From Thermocrinis minervae (GTDB lineage Bacteria > Aquificota > Aquificia > Aquificales > Aquificaceae): DNA of 64,000 nt. The translations under genes and the position numbers were made by a program. Where the stretch lies: positions 1,302,001-1,366,000 of the forward strand of contig NZ_LT670846.1 in assembly GCF_900142435.1 (NCBI RefSeq), written 5' to 3'. This document shows, in pieces, positions 17,092-25,300 of this stretch. The notes under the pieces are model-generated. The model was not told the origin of the DNA, searched no databases, and saw only the letters and a list, made by a program, of their open reading frames with translations. The number at the start of each line of letters is the position of its first letter. Within the stretch, counting starts at the first letter, position 1.

Positions 17092-17652
17092 ATCACGTAC
17101 TTGCCTCTCGGTCCTTTCAAGGGAGTCTGAGTTGTCCACTATAAAGTGAGCATACCTGAGCTTTTCTTCTATGGGCATCTGCCTTTTCCATCTTCTCTCA
17201 AAGTCTTCTTCCTCCATACCTTTGAGGATGGCTCGTCTCTTACACACTTCGTAAGGAGCATAAACTACCACCAGAAAATCGTAGTTTTTGTAAGTTCCCT
17301 TTTCTACAAGGAGGCTAGCTTCTACAACCACTATGCTACCTTTTGGTAACTTGGAAAACTCCTCATCCAGCTTCCTATACAGAGCATTGTGGGTTATCTC
17401 CTCCAAGATTCTTAGCTTTTCCTCGTCCGAAAAGACAAGATCTGCTAGCTTTTTTCTGTCTATGTTCCCCTCTTGGTCTAACACTTCTCTTCCAAAGATG
17501 GAAACTATTCTTTGATACACCTCTCCCTTCTCTTCGTAAAAGCTCCTTATGATTTGGTCTGCATCAAAGACAACACACGACAGATCTTTTAAGAATCTGG
17601 CTACAGTAGACTTTCCACACCCTATGTTTCCTGTAAGGCCTACCTTTAACAT
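17050..17652 (-). CDS. coaE: Dephospho-CoA kinase
   Basis: Last enzyme of CoA synthesis, phosphorylating dephospho-CoA with ATP; 200 aa. The P-loop GNIGCGKST is at residues 8-16, with FDADQI and the CoA-domain motifs that follow. I chose the ATG at 17652 because the protein then starts MLKVGLTGNIG as in the family; the longer open frame would run through the pdhA promoter. TATAAT is 12 nt upstream. Tail-to-tail overlap of 42 bp with ttuA, the largest in the window. Confidence 0.9.
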   Translation of the reverse strand: MLKVGLTGNIGCGKSTVARFLKDLSCVVFDADQIIRSFYEEKGEVYQRIVSIFGREVLDQEGNIDRKKLADLVFSDEEKLRILEEITHNALYRKLDEEFSKLPKGSIVVVEASLLVEKGTYKNYDFLVVVYAPYEVCKRRAILKGMEEEDFERRWKRQMPIEEKLRYAHFIVDNSDSLERTERQVRDLYVRLRNLADFSL

Positions 17653-17664
17653 CCGTACGTATTT

Positions 17665-17672
17665 ATTATAAT
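17665..17672. promoter_or_regulatory. Shared palindromic -10 for coaE and pdhA
   Basis: The octamer ATTATAAT contains TATAAT on both strands: plus 17667-17672, ending 7 nt before the pdhA ATG; minus 17665-17670, 12 nt before the coaE ATG. The whole gap is 27 bp. A weak TTTAAC (17645-17650) stands 16 bp upstream for the plus direction. Confidence 0.55.
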
Positions 17673-17679
17673 TGTTGGC

Positions 17680-18651
17680 ATGAGTCAACTTTTGGCCGAA
17701 AAGTTTTATTTTCTTATGAAGCTTGGGAGGGAGTTTGAACTCAGGGCAAAGGAAAAGTACCTAAAAGGAAACATATCGGGCTTCCTACACCTAGACATAG
17801 GACAAGAGGCTGTGAGCGTCGGGGCTGTCATTGGTTTTGGTAAGGGAGATCTTTTCTGTCCTTACAGAGAACACGTGCTTGCTTTGGCTAGAGGTATGGA
17901 TCCTAAGCTGATAATGGCAGAACTATTCGGCAAGGTCACAGGTGTATCAAAGGGGAAAGGTGGATCCATGCATCTGTACGAGCCCAAGCTTGACTTCTAC
18001 GGTGGGAACGCTATAGTGGGTGCTCATCTTCCACACGCTGTAGGTGCTGCATACGCAAGGAAGGTTAGGGGTGAAAAGGCTGGAGTCTTAGCTATCTTTG
18101 GAGATGGTGCTACAAACGGTGGGAGCTTCTTTGAGTCCATAAACCTAGCCACAGTCTGGGAAGTACCTGTCCTTTTCCTATGCGTGAACAACTTTTATGC
18201 CATAGGTACGAGGATAGAAAGGGTATCCGCTTTTAAAGACACCTACCTCAAGGTAAAAGACTACATGCCTGCTGTTCAAGTGGATGGTATGGACGTGTTT
18301 GCCGTTTACGAAGCAGTGGTAAAGGCTAAAGAGTACATACAGGAGCATTCAAAGCCTTACTACATAGAGGCCATAACCTACAGGTTTGAAGGTCACTCCA
18401 TGGCTGACAAACCCGATTACAGACCACCGAGGGAAGTGGAGATGTTCAGAAGGAGGGATCCCATAGAGCTGCTTAGGCAGAAAGCTTTGCAGATGGGATG
18501 GCTCACAGAAGAGCAGATAAACATCATAGACAGGAGGGTAGAACAGATAGTAGAAGAGGCTGTAGAGTTTGCCTTGAACTCTCCAGACCCAGATGTAGAG
18601 GAGCTTTACAGGGACGTATACTGCGGGGTGTGTGCTGATGCTCTACCGTGA
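17680..18651 (+). CDS. pdhA: Pyruvate dehydrogenase E1 component, alpha subunit
   Basis: ThDP-dependent E1 alpha (323 aa) of a 2-oxoacid dehydrogenase complex. The ThDP-binding motif IFGDGATNGGSFFESIN with GDG...N is near residues 142-158. It has YREHVLAL and GKGGSMHLYEP, typical of E1 alpha. With pdhB and pdhC it forms a three-gene operon; no E3 (dihydrolipoamide dehydrogenase) follows. The substrate may be pyruvate or acetoin; the alpha/beta split type is common to both. No Shine-Dalgarno; TATAAT lies 7 nt before the ATG, so a leaderless message is likely. Confidence 0.85.
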   Translation: MSQLLAEKFYFLMKLGREFELRAKEKYLKGNISGFLHLDIGQEAVSVGAVIGFGKGDLFCPYREHVLALARGMDPKLIMAELFGKVTGVSKGKGGSMHLYEPKLDFYGGNAIVGAHLPHAVGAAYARKVRGEKAGVLAIFGDGATNGGSFFESINLATVWEVPVLFLCVNNFYAIGTRIERVSAFKDTYLKVKDYMPAVQVDGMDVFAVYEAVVKAKEYIQEHSKPYYIEAITYRFEGHSMADKPDYRPPREVEMFRRRDPIELLRQKALQMGWLTEEQINIIDRRVEQIVEEAVEFALNSPDPDVEELYRDVYCGVCADALP

Positions 18652-19612
18652 TGCTTTAAACCTTGCCCTTGACCACGCTATGGAAAAGGACCCTACGGTG
18701 GTCATCTTAGGGGAGGATGTGGGCTTTTATGGAGGAAACTACAAGGTAACAGAAGGACTTTATGCCAAGTACGGGGACAAGAGAGTTATAGACACTCCCA
18801 TAGCGGAGAATTCTATAGTGGGCACGGCCATAGGCATGGCTACGGTAGGTCTAAGGCCAGTGGCCGAGATAATGACAGCCAACTTCGCCATGCTAGCCAT
18901 GGACCAGATAGTCAACAACATGGCGAAGATAAGGTACATGAGCGGTGGTAAGATAGCCTTACCTATAGTGGTACGCATGCCTCAGGGTGCGGCTAAACAG
19001 CTAGCAGCTCAACACTCTCAAAGCTTGGAGCACATGTTTGCATCCGTCCCAGGTCTTTATGTCTTTTGTGCCTCGGATTCCATAAGCGCCTACCATGGGC
19101 TTCTGTACGCCATAAGGCTTGACGATCCTGTCATATTCCTTGAGCATCCACTCCTTTATCCTATGGACTTTCCCTTTGAGTACGTCAAAGACTTTGATCC
19201 TTTCAAGGTAAGAAGGATCAAAGAAGGCAAGGACGTGACCATAGTGTCTTATCTAAAGATGGTGCACGACGTTATGGCGGCGGTAGATGAGCTCGAAAAA
19301 GAAGGCATCTCCTGTGAAGTCCTAGATCTTGTATCCTTAAGACCTATAGACTTTGAGGGTATATACGAATCGGTAAGGAAGACAAAAAGGCTTGTGGTAG
19401 TTTACGAAGCACCAAAGACTTTAGGGCTTGGAGCGGAGATATCTGCAAGAGTTAGTGAAGAGCTCTTCTACTACCTGGATGCTCCACCCTTGAGGGTAGC
19501 CGGTGAGGATGTTCCCATACCCTACAACAGGAAGCTAGAGCTTATGGCCATTCCAACACCTGAGAGGATATACAGGGAAATACTACAGTGGAGTAGAAGA
19601 CATGGACTATGA
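18638..19612 (+). CDS. pdhB: Pyruvate dehydrogenase E1 component, beta subunit
   Basis: E1 beta subunit (324 aa), completing the ThDP site with the alpha subunit. Typical segments are visible: VVILGEDVGFYGGNYKVTEGL, IDTPIAENSIVGTAIGMA, and AAQHSQSLEHMFASVPGL with the conserved HSQ active-site region. The ATG at 18638 follows GGGGTG at 7-nt spacing; a GTG two codons earlier is the alternative. It overlaps pdhA by 14 bp and pdhC by 11 bp. Confidence 0.88.
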   Translation: MLYRDALNLALDHAMEKDPTVVILGEDVGFYGGNYKVTEGLYAKYGDKRVIDTPIAENSIVGTAIGMATVGLRPVAEIMTANFAMLAMDQIVNNMAKIRYMSGGKIALPIVVRMPQGAAKQLAAQHSQSLEHMFASVPGLYVFCASDSISAYHGLLYAIRLDDPVIFLEHPLLYPMDFPFEYVKDFDPFKVRRIKEGKDVTIVSYLKMVHDVMAAVDELEKEGISCEVLDLVSLRPIDFEGIYESVRKTKRLVVVYEAPKTLGLGAEISARVSEELFYYLDAPPLRVAGEDVPIPYNRKLELMAIPTPERIYREILQWSRRHGL

Positions 19613-20846
19613 AATAGTTATGCCTCAGTTTTCGGATACCATGGAAAGGGGCAAGGTGGTAAGGTGGCTAAAAAAGGAGGGTGAGTTTGTACAGAAGGGG
19701 GATGTGATAGCTGAAATAGAAGCTGAAAAAGCCGTTATGGAGCTTCAGGCCTTCAAGAGCGGCATACTCAAGGCTATCCTTGTTGAGGAGGGTCAAGAGG
19801 TAGAGGTAGGAAAACCTATAGCACTGCTGGAGCTAAAAGGAGAGGCAACTCAAGAGAAGGAACCTACGGTCAAGGAAGTTACCAAACAACCCAAAGAAGA
19901 AAAACCTGTCTTTGAAAAACCCAAGATAAACGTAGAGAGGTTGGAGCTTCCCAGTGGATTTGCATCACCATACGCCAAGGTTCTAGCGAAGGAATACAAC
20001 ATCAACCTGGAGGAGCTTCAAAAGGAAGGCAGGCTTCCTTCACCTGCGCATGCCAAAGATGTGCAAGAGTTTTTAACAGAGAGGTACTTTACACCCAAGG
20101 CTTTAGAGCTCTTAAAAGAATACGAGCTGAACATAAAGGAAGTTCTGGAGGAATTTGGCGAGGTCAAGATAACCGAGGACATGCTTCTGGCCTTCATAGA
20201 GAAGAGGGGAATACCCAGAAAAGTTCCCGTATCTAGTGTTCAAAAGGCTCTCATAGCGAACCTTACAAAAAGTGTACTCAGCTTCCCCTATTTTCACATA
20301 CACGAAGTGTTTGACTTTTCCTTCATACCCAAGATAGAAGGTATTACTCTCACTCACTGGATAGTGAAGATAGTAGGGGACTCCATGCAGGTATTTGAAA
20401 GGCTAAGGGCCATATACAGAGAAGATCACTACCTTATCCTTCCTTCATCTAACGTATCAGTGGCTGTGGCAGTGGGAGAAGATCTATACAACCCGGTAGT
20501 GAAGTCTGTAGAGAAGAAAAACTTAAGACAGATAGCAAACGAACTAAATCAGCTGAGAAAGAGGGCAGAAGAGAAAAAACTCTCCTTAGAGGAAATACAG
20601 GGTGCTACTCTGACTGTCTCAAACCTTGGCATGCTTGGAATAAGATCTTTCGATGCTGTCCTGCCTTACGGACATGCATGCATAGTAGCCGTAGGAGCCA
20701 TGGACCAAGAGGGTAAAGCACACCTCACCTTTACCTTCAACCACGTTGTGCTTAACGGTTTTACCGCTGCTCTTTTCGTCAAGCATCTAAAGGAAAGGTT
20801 TTCAGACAGAGACTATATTAACTTCCTCCTTAGAGAGGTTTCTTAG
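19602..20846 (+). CDS. pdhC: Dihydrolipoamide acyltransferase (E2) with altered catalytic motif
   Basis: E2 core protein of 414 aa. One lipoyl domain (about residues 1-77) has the lipoylated Lys in EAEKAVMEL; a charged linker follows; a peripheral-subunit-binding domain starts near 110 (SGFASPYAKVLAKEYNINLEEL) and a second PSBD-like stretch is near 146; the catalytic domain is about 200-414. The active-site motif, normally HRxxDG, reads HVVLNG here: the His is kept but Arg and Asp are replaced by Val and Asn. Codons checked: CAC GTT GTG CTT AAC GGT. It may still work, or act on an unusual acyl group. Ends tail-to-tail with ygfZ, overlapping 17 bp. Confidence 0.85.
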   Translation: MDYEIVMPQFSDTMERGKVVRWLKKEGEFVQKGDVIAEIEAEKAVMELQAFKSGILKAILVEEGQEVEVGKPIALLELKGEATQEKEPTVKEVTKQPKEEKPVFEKPKINVERLELPSGFASPYAKVLAKEYNINLEELQKEGRLPSPAHAKDVQEFLTERYFTPKALELLKEYELNIKEVLEEFGEVKITEDMLLAFIEKRGIPRKVPVSSVQKALIANLTKSVLSFPYFHIHEVFDFSFIPKIEGITLTHWIVKIVGDSMQVFERLRAIYREDHYLILPSSNVSVAVAVGEDLYNPVVKSVEKKNLRQIANELNQLRKRAEEKKLSLEEIQGATLTVSNLGMLGIRSFDAVLPYGHACIVAVGAMDQEGKAHLTFTFNHVVLNGFTAALFVKHLKERFSDRDYINFLLREVS

Positions 20847-21780
20847 GACCTAAAAGTAAGGTTCCCGCTTTTGGCTTTGGCTTTTCTTCTTGACACTCGT
20901 ATACCTTAAGCAGTCTTACCCTTTTGTCTCCAGCTGTGTAGGTAACACCTTCCTTTACCTTTTCTCTCAGTATGTAACCTAAAGCTAAACTACTCTTTGG
21001 ACTTACAGAGGTTATAAGGCCAACTCTCTGACCTTCTTGGTCTACTATCTCCTGCCCTTCTTGAACACCCTTATCCACCTCAAGCTGAGCCAAAGCTCGT
21101 GGAAGCCTTCCCTTGTAGTAGACTCTAGCTATAGCCTCCTGACCCACATAGCAGCCTTTAGTAAAGCTTATGGCAATACCACCAAGGCATGCCTCAAGGG
21201 GAGAAAATCCTTCCTTAAGCTCTTTACCTATAGCCGGTATACCTTTGGCTATCCTGAGGTCTTCCAAATCTTCCTCATCTATGTACTGAGCTGGTACCTC
21301 TGGAAGGTTCTGACCCATGATTTCATAAGCCTCTTCCTTTATCCTAAGGTCATTCCTGGCCACTATAAGATTGTCTAAAGACTTTAGACTCTGAGGTTCA
21401 AGCTCCAGGCCAAAGGTTTCCTTTATGTACTCCCTAGCCCCATTGCCGAAGATAAGCAGATGCTCGTATGGGAGTTTCTCAAAGTATACACGCAGAGAGA
21501 GCTTTAGCTTTTCCAACTCTGGGATAAGACTGTTAGGATGTTCATCGGTGTCAAGTATGTAGTAATTTCCGAGCTTGTAGACGAAGAAGTCTCTTATGGG
21601 TGAGCCATTCTGCCTTAGCATGAGGTTGTAGGTAAGGGTGCCATCCTTCATAGACTTTATGTCGTTGGTAAGAAGGTTGTGTAAAAAGGCAGTATGTTCC
21701 TCAGAAAGGCCCTTACCCAAAACCTTACCCTGGCTTCCAAAGACCTTTATCTTAAACCTCTTTAGCTTTATACCCTTCAC
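20830..21780 (-). CDS. ygfZ: Folate-binding protein YgfZ/CAF17 family
   Basis: Protein of 316 aa related to the glycine-cleavage T-protein, needed with folate for maintaining some Fe-S enzymes. The family signature KGCYVGQE is near residue 205. The GTG start (21778-21780) is fixed by GGAGG six nt upstream; the open frame continues upstream only through tRNA-Pro. Last gene of the secD operon; the radical-SAM, aconitase and fumarase genes nearby are the sort of clients it serves (inference). The 3' end overlaps convergent pdhC. Confidence 0.88.
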   Translation of the reverse strand: MKGIKLKRFKIKVFGSQGKVLGKGLSEEHTAFLHNLLTNDIKSMKDGTLTYNLMLRQNGSPIRDFFVYKLGNYYILDTDEHPNSLIPELEKLKLSLRVYFEKLPYEHLLIFGNGAREYIKETFGLELEPQSLKSLDNLIVARNDLRIKEEAYEIMGQNLPEVPAQYIDEEDLEDLRIAKGIPAIGKELKEGFSPLEACLGGIAISFTKGCYVGQEAIARVYYKGRLPRALAQLEVDKGVQEGQEIVDQEGQRVGLITSVSPKSSLALGYILREKVKEGVTYTAGDKRVRLLKVYECQEEKPKPKAGTLLLGPKKPL

Positions 21781-21799
21781 GGCTAACCTCCTTTTTTCA

Positions 21800-21872
21800 T
21801 CGGGGCGAGGGGACTCGAACCCCCGACCTTCGGCTCCCGAAGCCGACGCTCTACCACCTGAGCCACGCCCCG
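21800..21872 (-). tRNA. tRNA-Pro (anticodon CGG)
   Basis: Complete cloverleaf on the minus strand: acceptor CGGGGCG with CGCCCCG, D stem GCTC/GAGC, anticodon stem TCGGC/GCCGA around loop TTCGGGA (anticodon CGG), T stem GGGGG/CCCCT with TTCGAGT. Discriminator A; CCA is not encoded. It lies inside a protein operon: the stop codon of atpZ (21873-21875) directly abuts its 5' end and the ygfZ ribosome-binding site follows within 15 nt, so it must be cut out of a polycistronic transcript. Confidence 0.97.
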
Positions 21873-22082
21873 TCAAAGTCTTTTAAGATCTCTGTAAGCG
21901 TTCCTTATACCGGATACTATACCTATGATAAAGAAAAAGATAAGCCCAAAGGGAAAAGTTTTAACCTTGAACAGGCCTTCCATGAGCCATTTGTCAAAGG
22001 CATAACCCACCATGAGGCCCGCTATCACTCCCCCCGCTAGGTTAAAACCCACCGTCAAGGCCAAAAAGTCTTTACCTTTCAT
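21873..22082 (-). CDS. AtpZ/AtpI-family small membrane protein
   Basis: Protein of 69 aa with two membrane segments (LTVGFNLAGGVIAGLMVGYAF and FGLIFFFIIGIVSGIRNAY), matching the ATP synthase gene 1 / AtpZ family (Mg/Ca transport or assembly factor of F0). It is not next to atp genes here. The ATG overlaps pyrF by 11 bp, with GGAG upstream. Its TGA stop is immediately followed by the first base of tRNA-Pro. Confidence 0.75.
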   Translation of the reverse strand: MKGKDFLALTVGFNLAGGVIAGLMVGYAFDKWLMEGLFKVKTFPFGLIFFFIIGIVSGIRNAYRDLKRL

Positions 22083-22737
22083 GGAGTATCTCCAGAGCTC
22101 TGTCTATCCTTCTTAGGTTCTCCAGGAGAGACCTACCCATCACTACCATGTCCACCACACCTTTAGGCAGGTCCTCCAAGAACAAGACCCTCTTCTGGTC
22201 CTGCACCTCATCACCCCTGAACCTTACTCCAGGGACTACCACAAAGGCATGCGGGAAGAGATCCTTTATCTTAGGAGCTTCAAGACCAGAGCATACCACA
22301 CCGTCAATACCCTCAGACATACCTAAAGATACAAGTCTAACCACTTCCTCTTCTAAGCTGCTGCAAAAGCCAAGATCCTCGAGGTCTTCCTCTGTGAGGC
22401 TAGTGAGCACGCTGACACCCAGGAGCTTTGTGTTTCCCTTTACCTTTACAGCTTCCCTCAAGGCCTGTTTTCCAGAGAGTATATGCAGTGTAAGGTAGTC
22501 AGCTCCAAGGTCCCTGGCAGACAGTACACCTTCTTTGACCGTGTTGGGAATGTCATGAAGCTTTAAGTCAAGAAAGAGTTCAAAGCCTAGCTCTTTGACA
22601 AGATCCGTTATGGCCCTATGATGGGAGATGAAGAGTTTGTAACCTACCTTGATCACTAGAGGGTAGCCCTTCAGACTAAAGAGGACTTCCTTGGCCTTTT
22701 CAGAAGGAAGGTCCAAAGCTAAGCAAAGCTTAGCCAT
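22072..22737 (-). CDS. pyrF: Orotidine 5'-phosphate decarboxylase
   Basis: Converts OMP to UMP in pyrimidine synthesis; 221 aa, normal size. The catalytic charge network is visible in FLDLKLHDIPNTV (Asp-x-Lys-x-x-Asp, about residues 57-69); CLALDLPS opens the barrel and VPGVRFRGDE forms the phosphate site. It is translationally coupled with hisH (8-bp overlap) and atpZ (11-bp overlap). Confidence 0.95.
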   Translation of the reverse strand: MAKLCLALDLPSEKAKEVLFSLKGYPLVIKVGYKLFISHHRAITDLVKELGFELFLDLKLHDIPNTVKEGVLSARDLGADYLTLHILSGKQALREAVKVKGNTKLLGVSVLTSLTEEDLEDLGFCSSLEEEVVRLVSLGMSEGIDGVVCSGLEAPKIKDLFPHAFVVVPGVRFRGDEVQDQKRVLFLEDLPKGVVDMVVMGRSLLENLRRIDRALEILHER

Positions 22738-23347
22738 TTAGAACTACCCTTTTGAAGTTCTCCAAGAGTTTTAGACCTGCCTTTTGGCTTTTTTCCGGAT
22801 GGAACTGCACCGAGAATATGTTTTCATACTCTATAGCAGACACGAAATCTATACCGTAGTCTGTGGTACCCACGACTATGCTCATGTCTTTTGGGAGAAC
22901 GTGGTAAGAGTGGACAAAGTAAAAGTACTCTCCATCCTTGATGTCTTCCAAGAGCTTAGACTCCCTCTTCTTCCAGACCTGGTTCCAACCTATGTGAGGT
23001 ACCTTTACCTTCGTGGGCAGGAGCACCACCTCACCCTCAAACACACCAAGACCCCTTTCCTCTCCAAACTCGTAGCTCCTCTCAAACAGAAGCTGATGCC
23101 CCAGACACACGCCTAAAAAGGGCCTTCCAGATTCTATGAACCTGAGTATCTCATCCCAGAGGGACAGAGCCTTTAGGTTCCTTACTGCATCCCTAAAGGC
23201 ACCAACCCCGGGCAGTACCAAAGCTCTCGCCTTCCTGATGACATCGCTGTCCTGGGTAATGACTACGTTAAGACCTACGTGCTCAAGTGCCTTGGATACG
23301 CTCCTTAGGTTGCCCATGAAGTAGTCTACTATCGCCACGAACATCAT
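22730..23347 (-). CDS. hisH: Imidazole glycerol phosphate synthase subunit HisH
   Basis: Glutaminase subunit (205 aa) feeding ammonia to HisF in histidine synthesis. Class I amidotransferase triad: Cys in FLGVCLGHQLLF (about 79), His and Glu in VQFHPEKS (about 183, 185). The N-terminus reads VAIVDYFMGNLRSV. Start ATG at 23347, with a second ATG one codon later. It overlaps ccdA by 4 bp and pyrF by 8 bp. Other his genes are not adjacent. Confidence 0.95.
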   Translation of the reverse strand: MMFVAIVDYFMGNLRSVSKALEHVGLNVVITQDSDVIRKARALVLPGVGAFRDAVRNLKALSLWDEILRFIESGRPFLGVCLGHQLLFERSYEFGEERGLGVFEGEVVLLPTKVKVPHIGWNQVWKKRESKLLEDIKDGEYFYFVHSYHVLPKDMSIVVGTTDYGIDFVSAIEYENIFSVQFHPEKSQKAGLKLLENFKRVVLNG

Positions 23348-24177
23348 GCACCCAGGAGAGTAGAGATTTCGGCGAGTTTACCGCTTGCAAGCAGGTAGCC
23401 CAAAAGGACCAGGAGCAGACCGCCTATCACCTCAACGGCATGGAAGAACCTGCTGAACTTCTTTATGAACTCCAGGAAGATGGACAAGAAAGCTCCTCCT
23501 ACCACAAAAGGTATACCTAGGCCCAGGGAATAAAAGAAGAGGAGGCTTGCACCTTTCAAAGCCGTTTCCTGCTGGCTTGCGTACAAGAGTATGGTGCCAA
23601 GCACGGGGCCTATACACGGGCTCCAACCGAAGGCAAACAGAAGGCCCATCAGAAAAGCCCCCACAAAGGAAGTGCTGCCCTTCACTTCAACCCTCATCTG
23701 CCTGTAGAGAACCTCATGAAGGGAAAAGCTGTAAAGAAAAAAGACCACGCCCACTATACCCAACAGGGTAAAAAGAGTCTCTTGGCTTATCACCTTCAAG
23801 AAGTACAAGGACAAGAAGAGAGCAGCTACTCCAAAAAGCTCCATCAGAAAGTTCTTCCGCAGAAAGACTCCGGCAAAGTGAAGACCAAAGAAAACCACAA
23901 CACCACCGCCCACCTTTACCACTAAGTCTTGGTAGTCCCTGAAGGACTGTCCCAGAAGGGTAGCACCTGCACCCATGAGGGTAAAGGCTATAGAAAAGCC
24001 CATCACGAACAGGAGCGCCGACAGGAATACAGGAAAGTTAAAGCCCTTTGTCTCCTTTTGAGAGGCTCCTACCCCTGAAAGGTAAGAAAGGTAGCCCGGT
24101 ACTATGGGAAGCACACACGGAGAAAGGAAGGACAGAAGACCACCCAAGAAGGCACCTATAAGGGAAATATCACTCAT
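23344..24177 (-). CDS. ccdA: Cytochrome c biogenesis protein CcdA
   Basis: Membrane thiol-disulfide transporter (277 aa) moving reducing power from cytoplasmic thioredoxin to the periplasm, used to keep apocytochrome cysteines reduced. Redox cysteines in FLSPCVLPIVPGYLSYLSG (about 21) and FGWSPCIGPVLGT (about 180). The protein is longer than the usual ~230 aa because of two extra hydrophobic segments around residues 95-150. Its presence agrees with the c-type cytochrome at 2351. Sits between argD and hisH with 8- and 4-bp overlaps. Confidence 0.9.
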   Translation of the reverse strand: MSDISLIGAFLGGLLSFLSPCVLPIVPGYLSYLSGVGASQKETKGFNFPVFLSALLFVMGFSIAFTLMGAGATLLGQSFRDYQDLVVKVGGGVVVFFGLHFAGVFLRKNFLMELFGVAALFLSLYFLKVISQETLFTLLGIVGVVFFLYSFSLHEVLYRQMRVEVKGSTSFVGAFLMGLLFAFGWSPCIGPVLGTILLYASQQETALKGASLLFFYSLGLGIPFVVGGAFLSIFLEFIKKFSRFFHAVEVIGGLLLVLLGYLLASGKLAEISTLLGA

Positions 24178-25300
24178 GTATAATCCTCCCCAGCACTTCC
24201 ATTGCTTCGTCCACGTGTTCCTCCCTTATTATCAAGGGAGGTAAGAGCCTTATAACACTGCCTGCCGTGCAGTTAACAACCAGACCCATCTTTAGCGCCT
24301 TTTCTACAATATGTGTACAATCTCTTCCCAGTTCAAGACCCCACATGAGACCCTTCCCCCTAAGCTCTTTGACCTCCAGCTCCCTTAACCTCATCTCCAG
24401 GTAGCTACCTACCCTTTGTATCTGAGGCAGTAGGTCTATCACCTTCCTGACCACCACCGAAGCAGCCTTGCATGCCAACGGATTGCCGCCGAAGGTAGAG
24501 CCATGGGAACCAGGTACGAAGGCCTTGGCCACTTCACCCGAGGCTATAAGGGCACCTATGGGCACTCCACCACCCAAGCCCTTTGCAAGAGTTACTATGT
24601 CTGGCTTTATGGGATAATGTTCGTAGGCGTAAAACCTTCCAGTCCTTCCTACACCCGTCTGTACTTCATCCACTATAAGTAGAAGACCTTCCTTTTTGCA
24701 GAGTTCTCCAACCTTACCCAAAAACTCCTCCGTGGCTGGGTTTACACCGCCTTCACCCTGGATAACCTCAAGCATGATGCCAGCCGTATCCTTCTTTAGA
24801 GCTTTGAGCACTGAGTCAAAGTTGTTGAGTTCTGCATAGTCAAAACCCTCTAAGAGAGGCTCAAAACCCTTATGTATCTTCTCTTGCGCTGTGGCAGACA
24901 TACTTCCGTAAGTCCTTCCATGAAAACCTTTGTAGAAGGTAATGATCCTGTACCTCTTTCCGTCGAAGTACTTCCTTGCGAGCTTTATGGCTCCTTCGTT
25001 AGCTTCTGTACCGCTGTTGGCAAAGAAGACCTTACCTCCCTTATCCCAGAACCTGTCTATCAGGAGCCCTGCCAGCTCTTCTTGCCAGGGATTTTCAAAG
25101 AGGTTAGACACGTGAAGGAGTTCCTTTGCCTGCTGGCATATAGCATGCACAAGGTCCGGATCCGAATACCCTAGAGAGTTTACAGCTATGCCAGAGAGGA
25201 AATCCAAGTACCTCCTACCCTGCTCATCGTAGAGGTATACTCCCTCACCCCTTACAAACTTAACAGGCAGCCTTTTATAGGTGTTCATAAGGTAACTCAT
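24170..25300 (-). CDS. argD: Acetylornithine aminotransferase
   Basis: Class III PLP aminotransferase of 376 aa in arginine synthesis. The PLP Lys is in VTLAKGLGGGVPIGAL (about 237), the PLP-contact aspartate in LLIVDEVQTGVGRTG (about 208), and FANSGTEANEGAIKLAR forms the phosphate site. Typical length and end-to-end similarity to ArgD; some relatives also act on succinyldiaminopimelate. It overlaps secD by 4 bp and ccdA by 8 bp. Confidence 0.92.
   Translation of the reverse strand: MSYLMNTYKRLPVKFVRGEGVYLYDEQGRRYLDFLSGIAVNSLGYSDPDLVHAICQQAKELLHVSNLFENPWQEELAGLLIDRFWDKGGKVFFANSGTEANEGAIKLARKYFDGKRYRIITFYKGFHGRTYGSMSATAQEKIHKGFEPLLEGFDYAELNNFDSVLKALKKDTAGIMLEVIQGEGGVNPATEEFLGKVGELCKKEGLLLIVDEVQTGVGRTGRFYAYEHYPIKPDIVTLAKGLGGGVPIGALIASGEVAKAFVPGSHGSTFGGNPLACKAASVVVRKVIDLLPQIQRVGSYLEMRLRELEVKELRGKGLMWGLELGRDCTHIVEKALKMGLVVNCTAGSVIRLLPPLIIREEHVDEAMEVLGRIIHE

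Noticed and set aside
21781-21876. Longer ygfZ frame starting at 21876
   Set aside because: It is a translation of tRNA-Pro; the GTG at 21780 has GGAGG at proper spacing.
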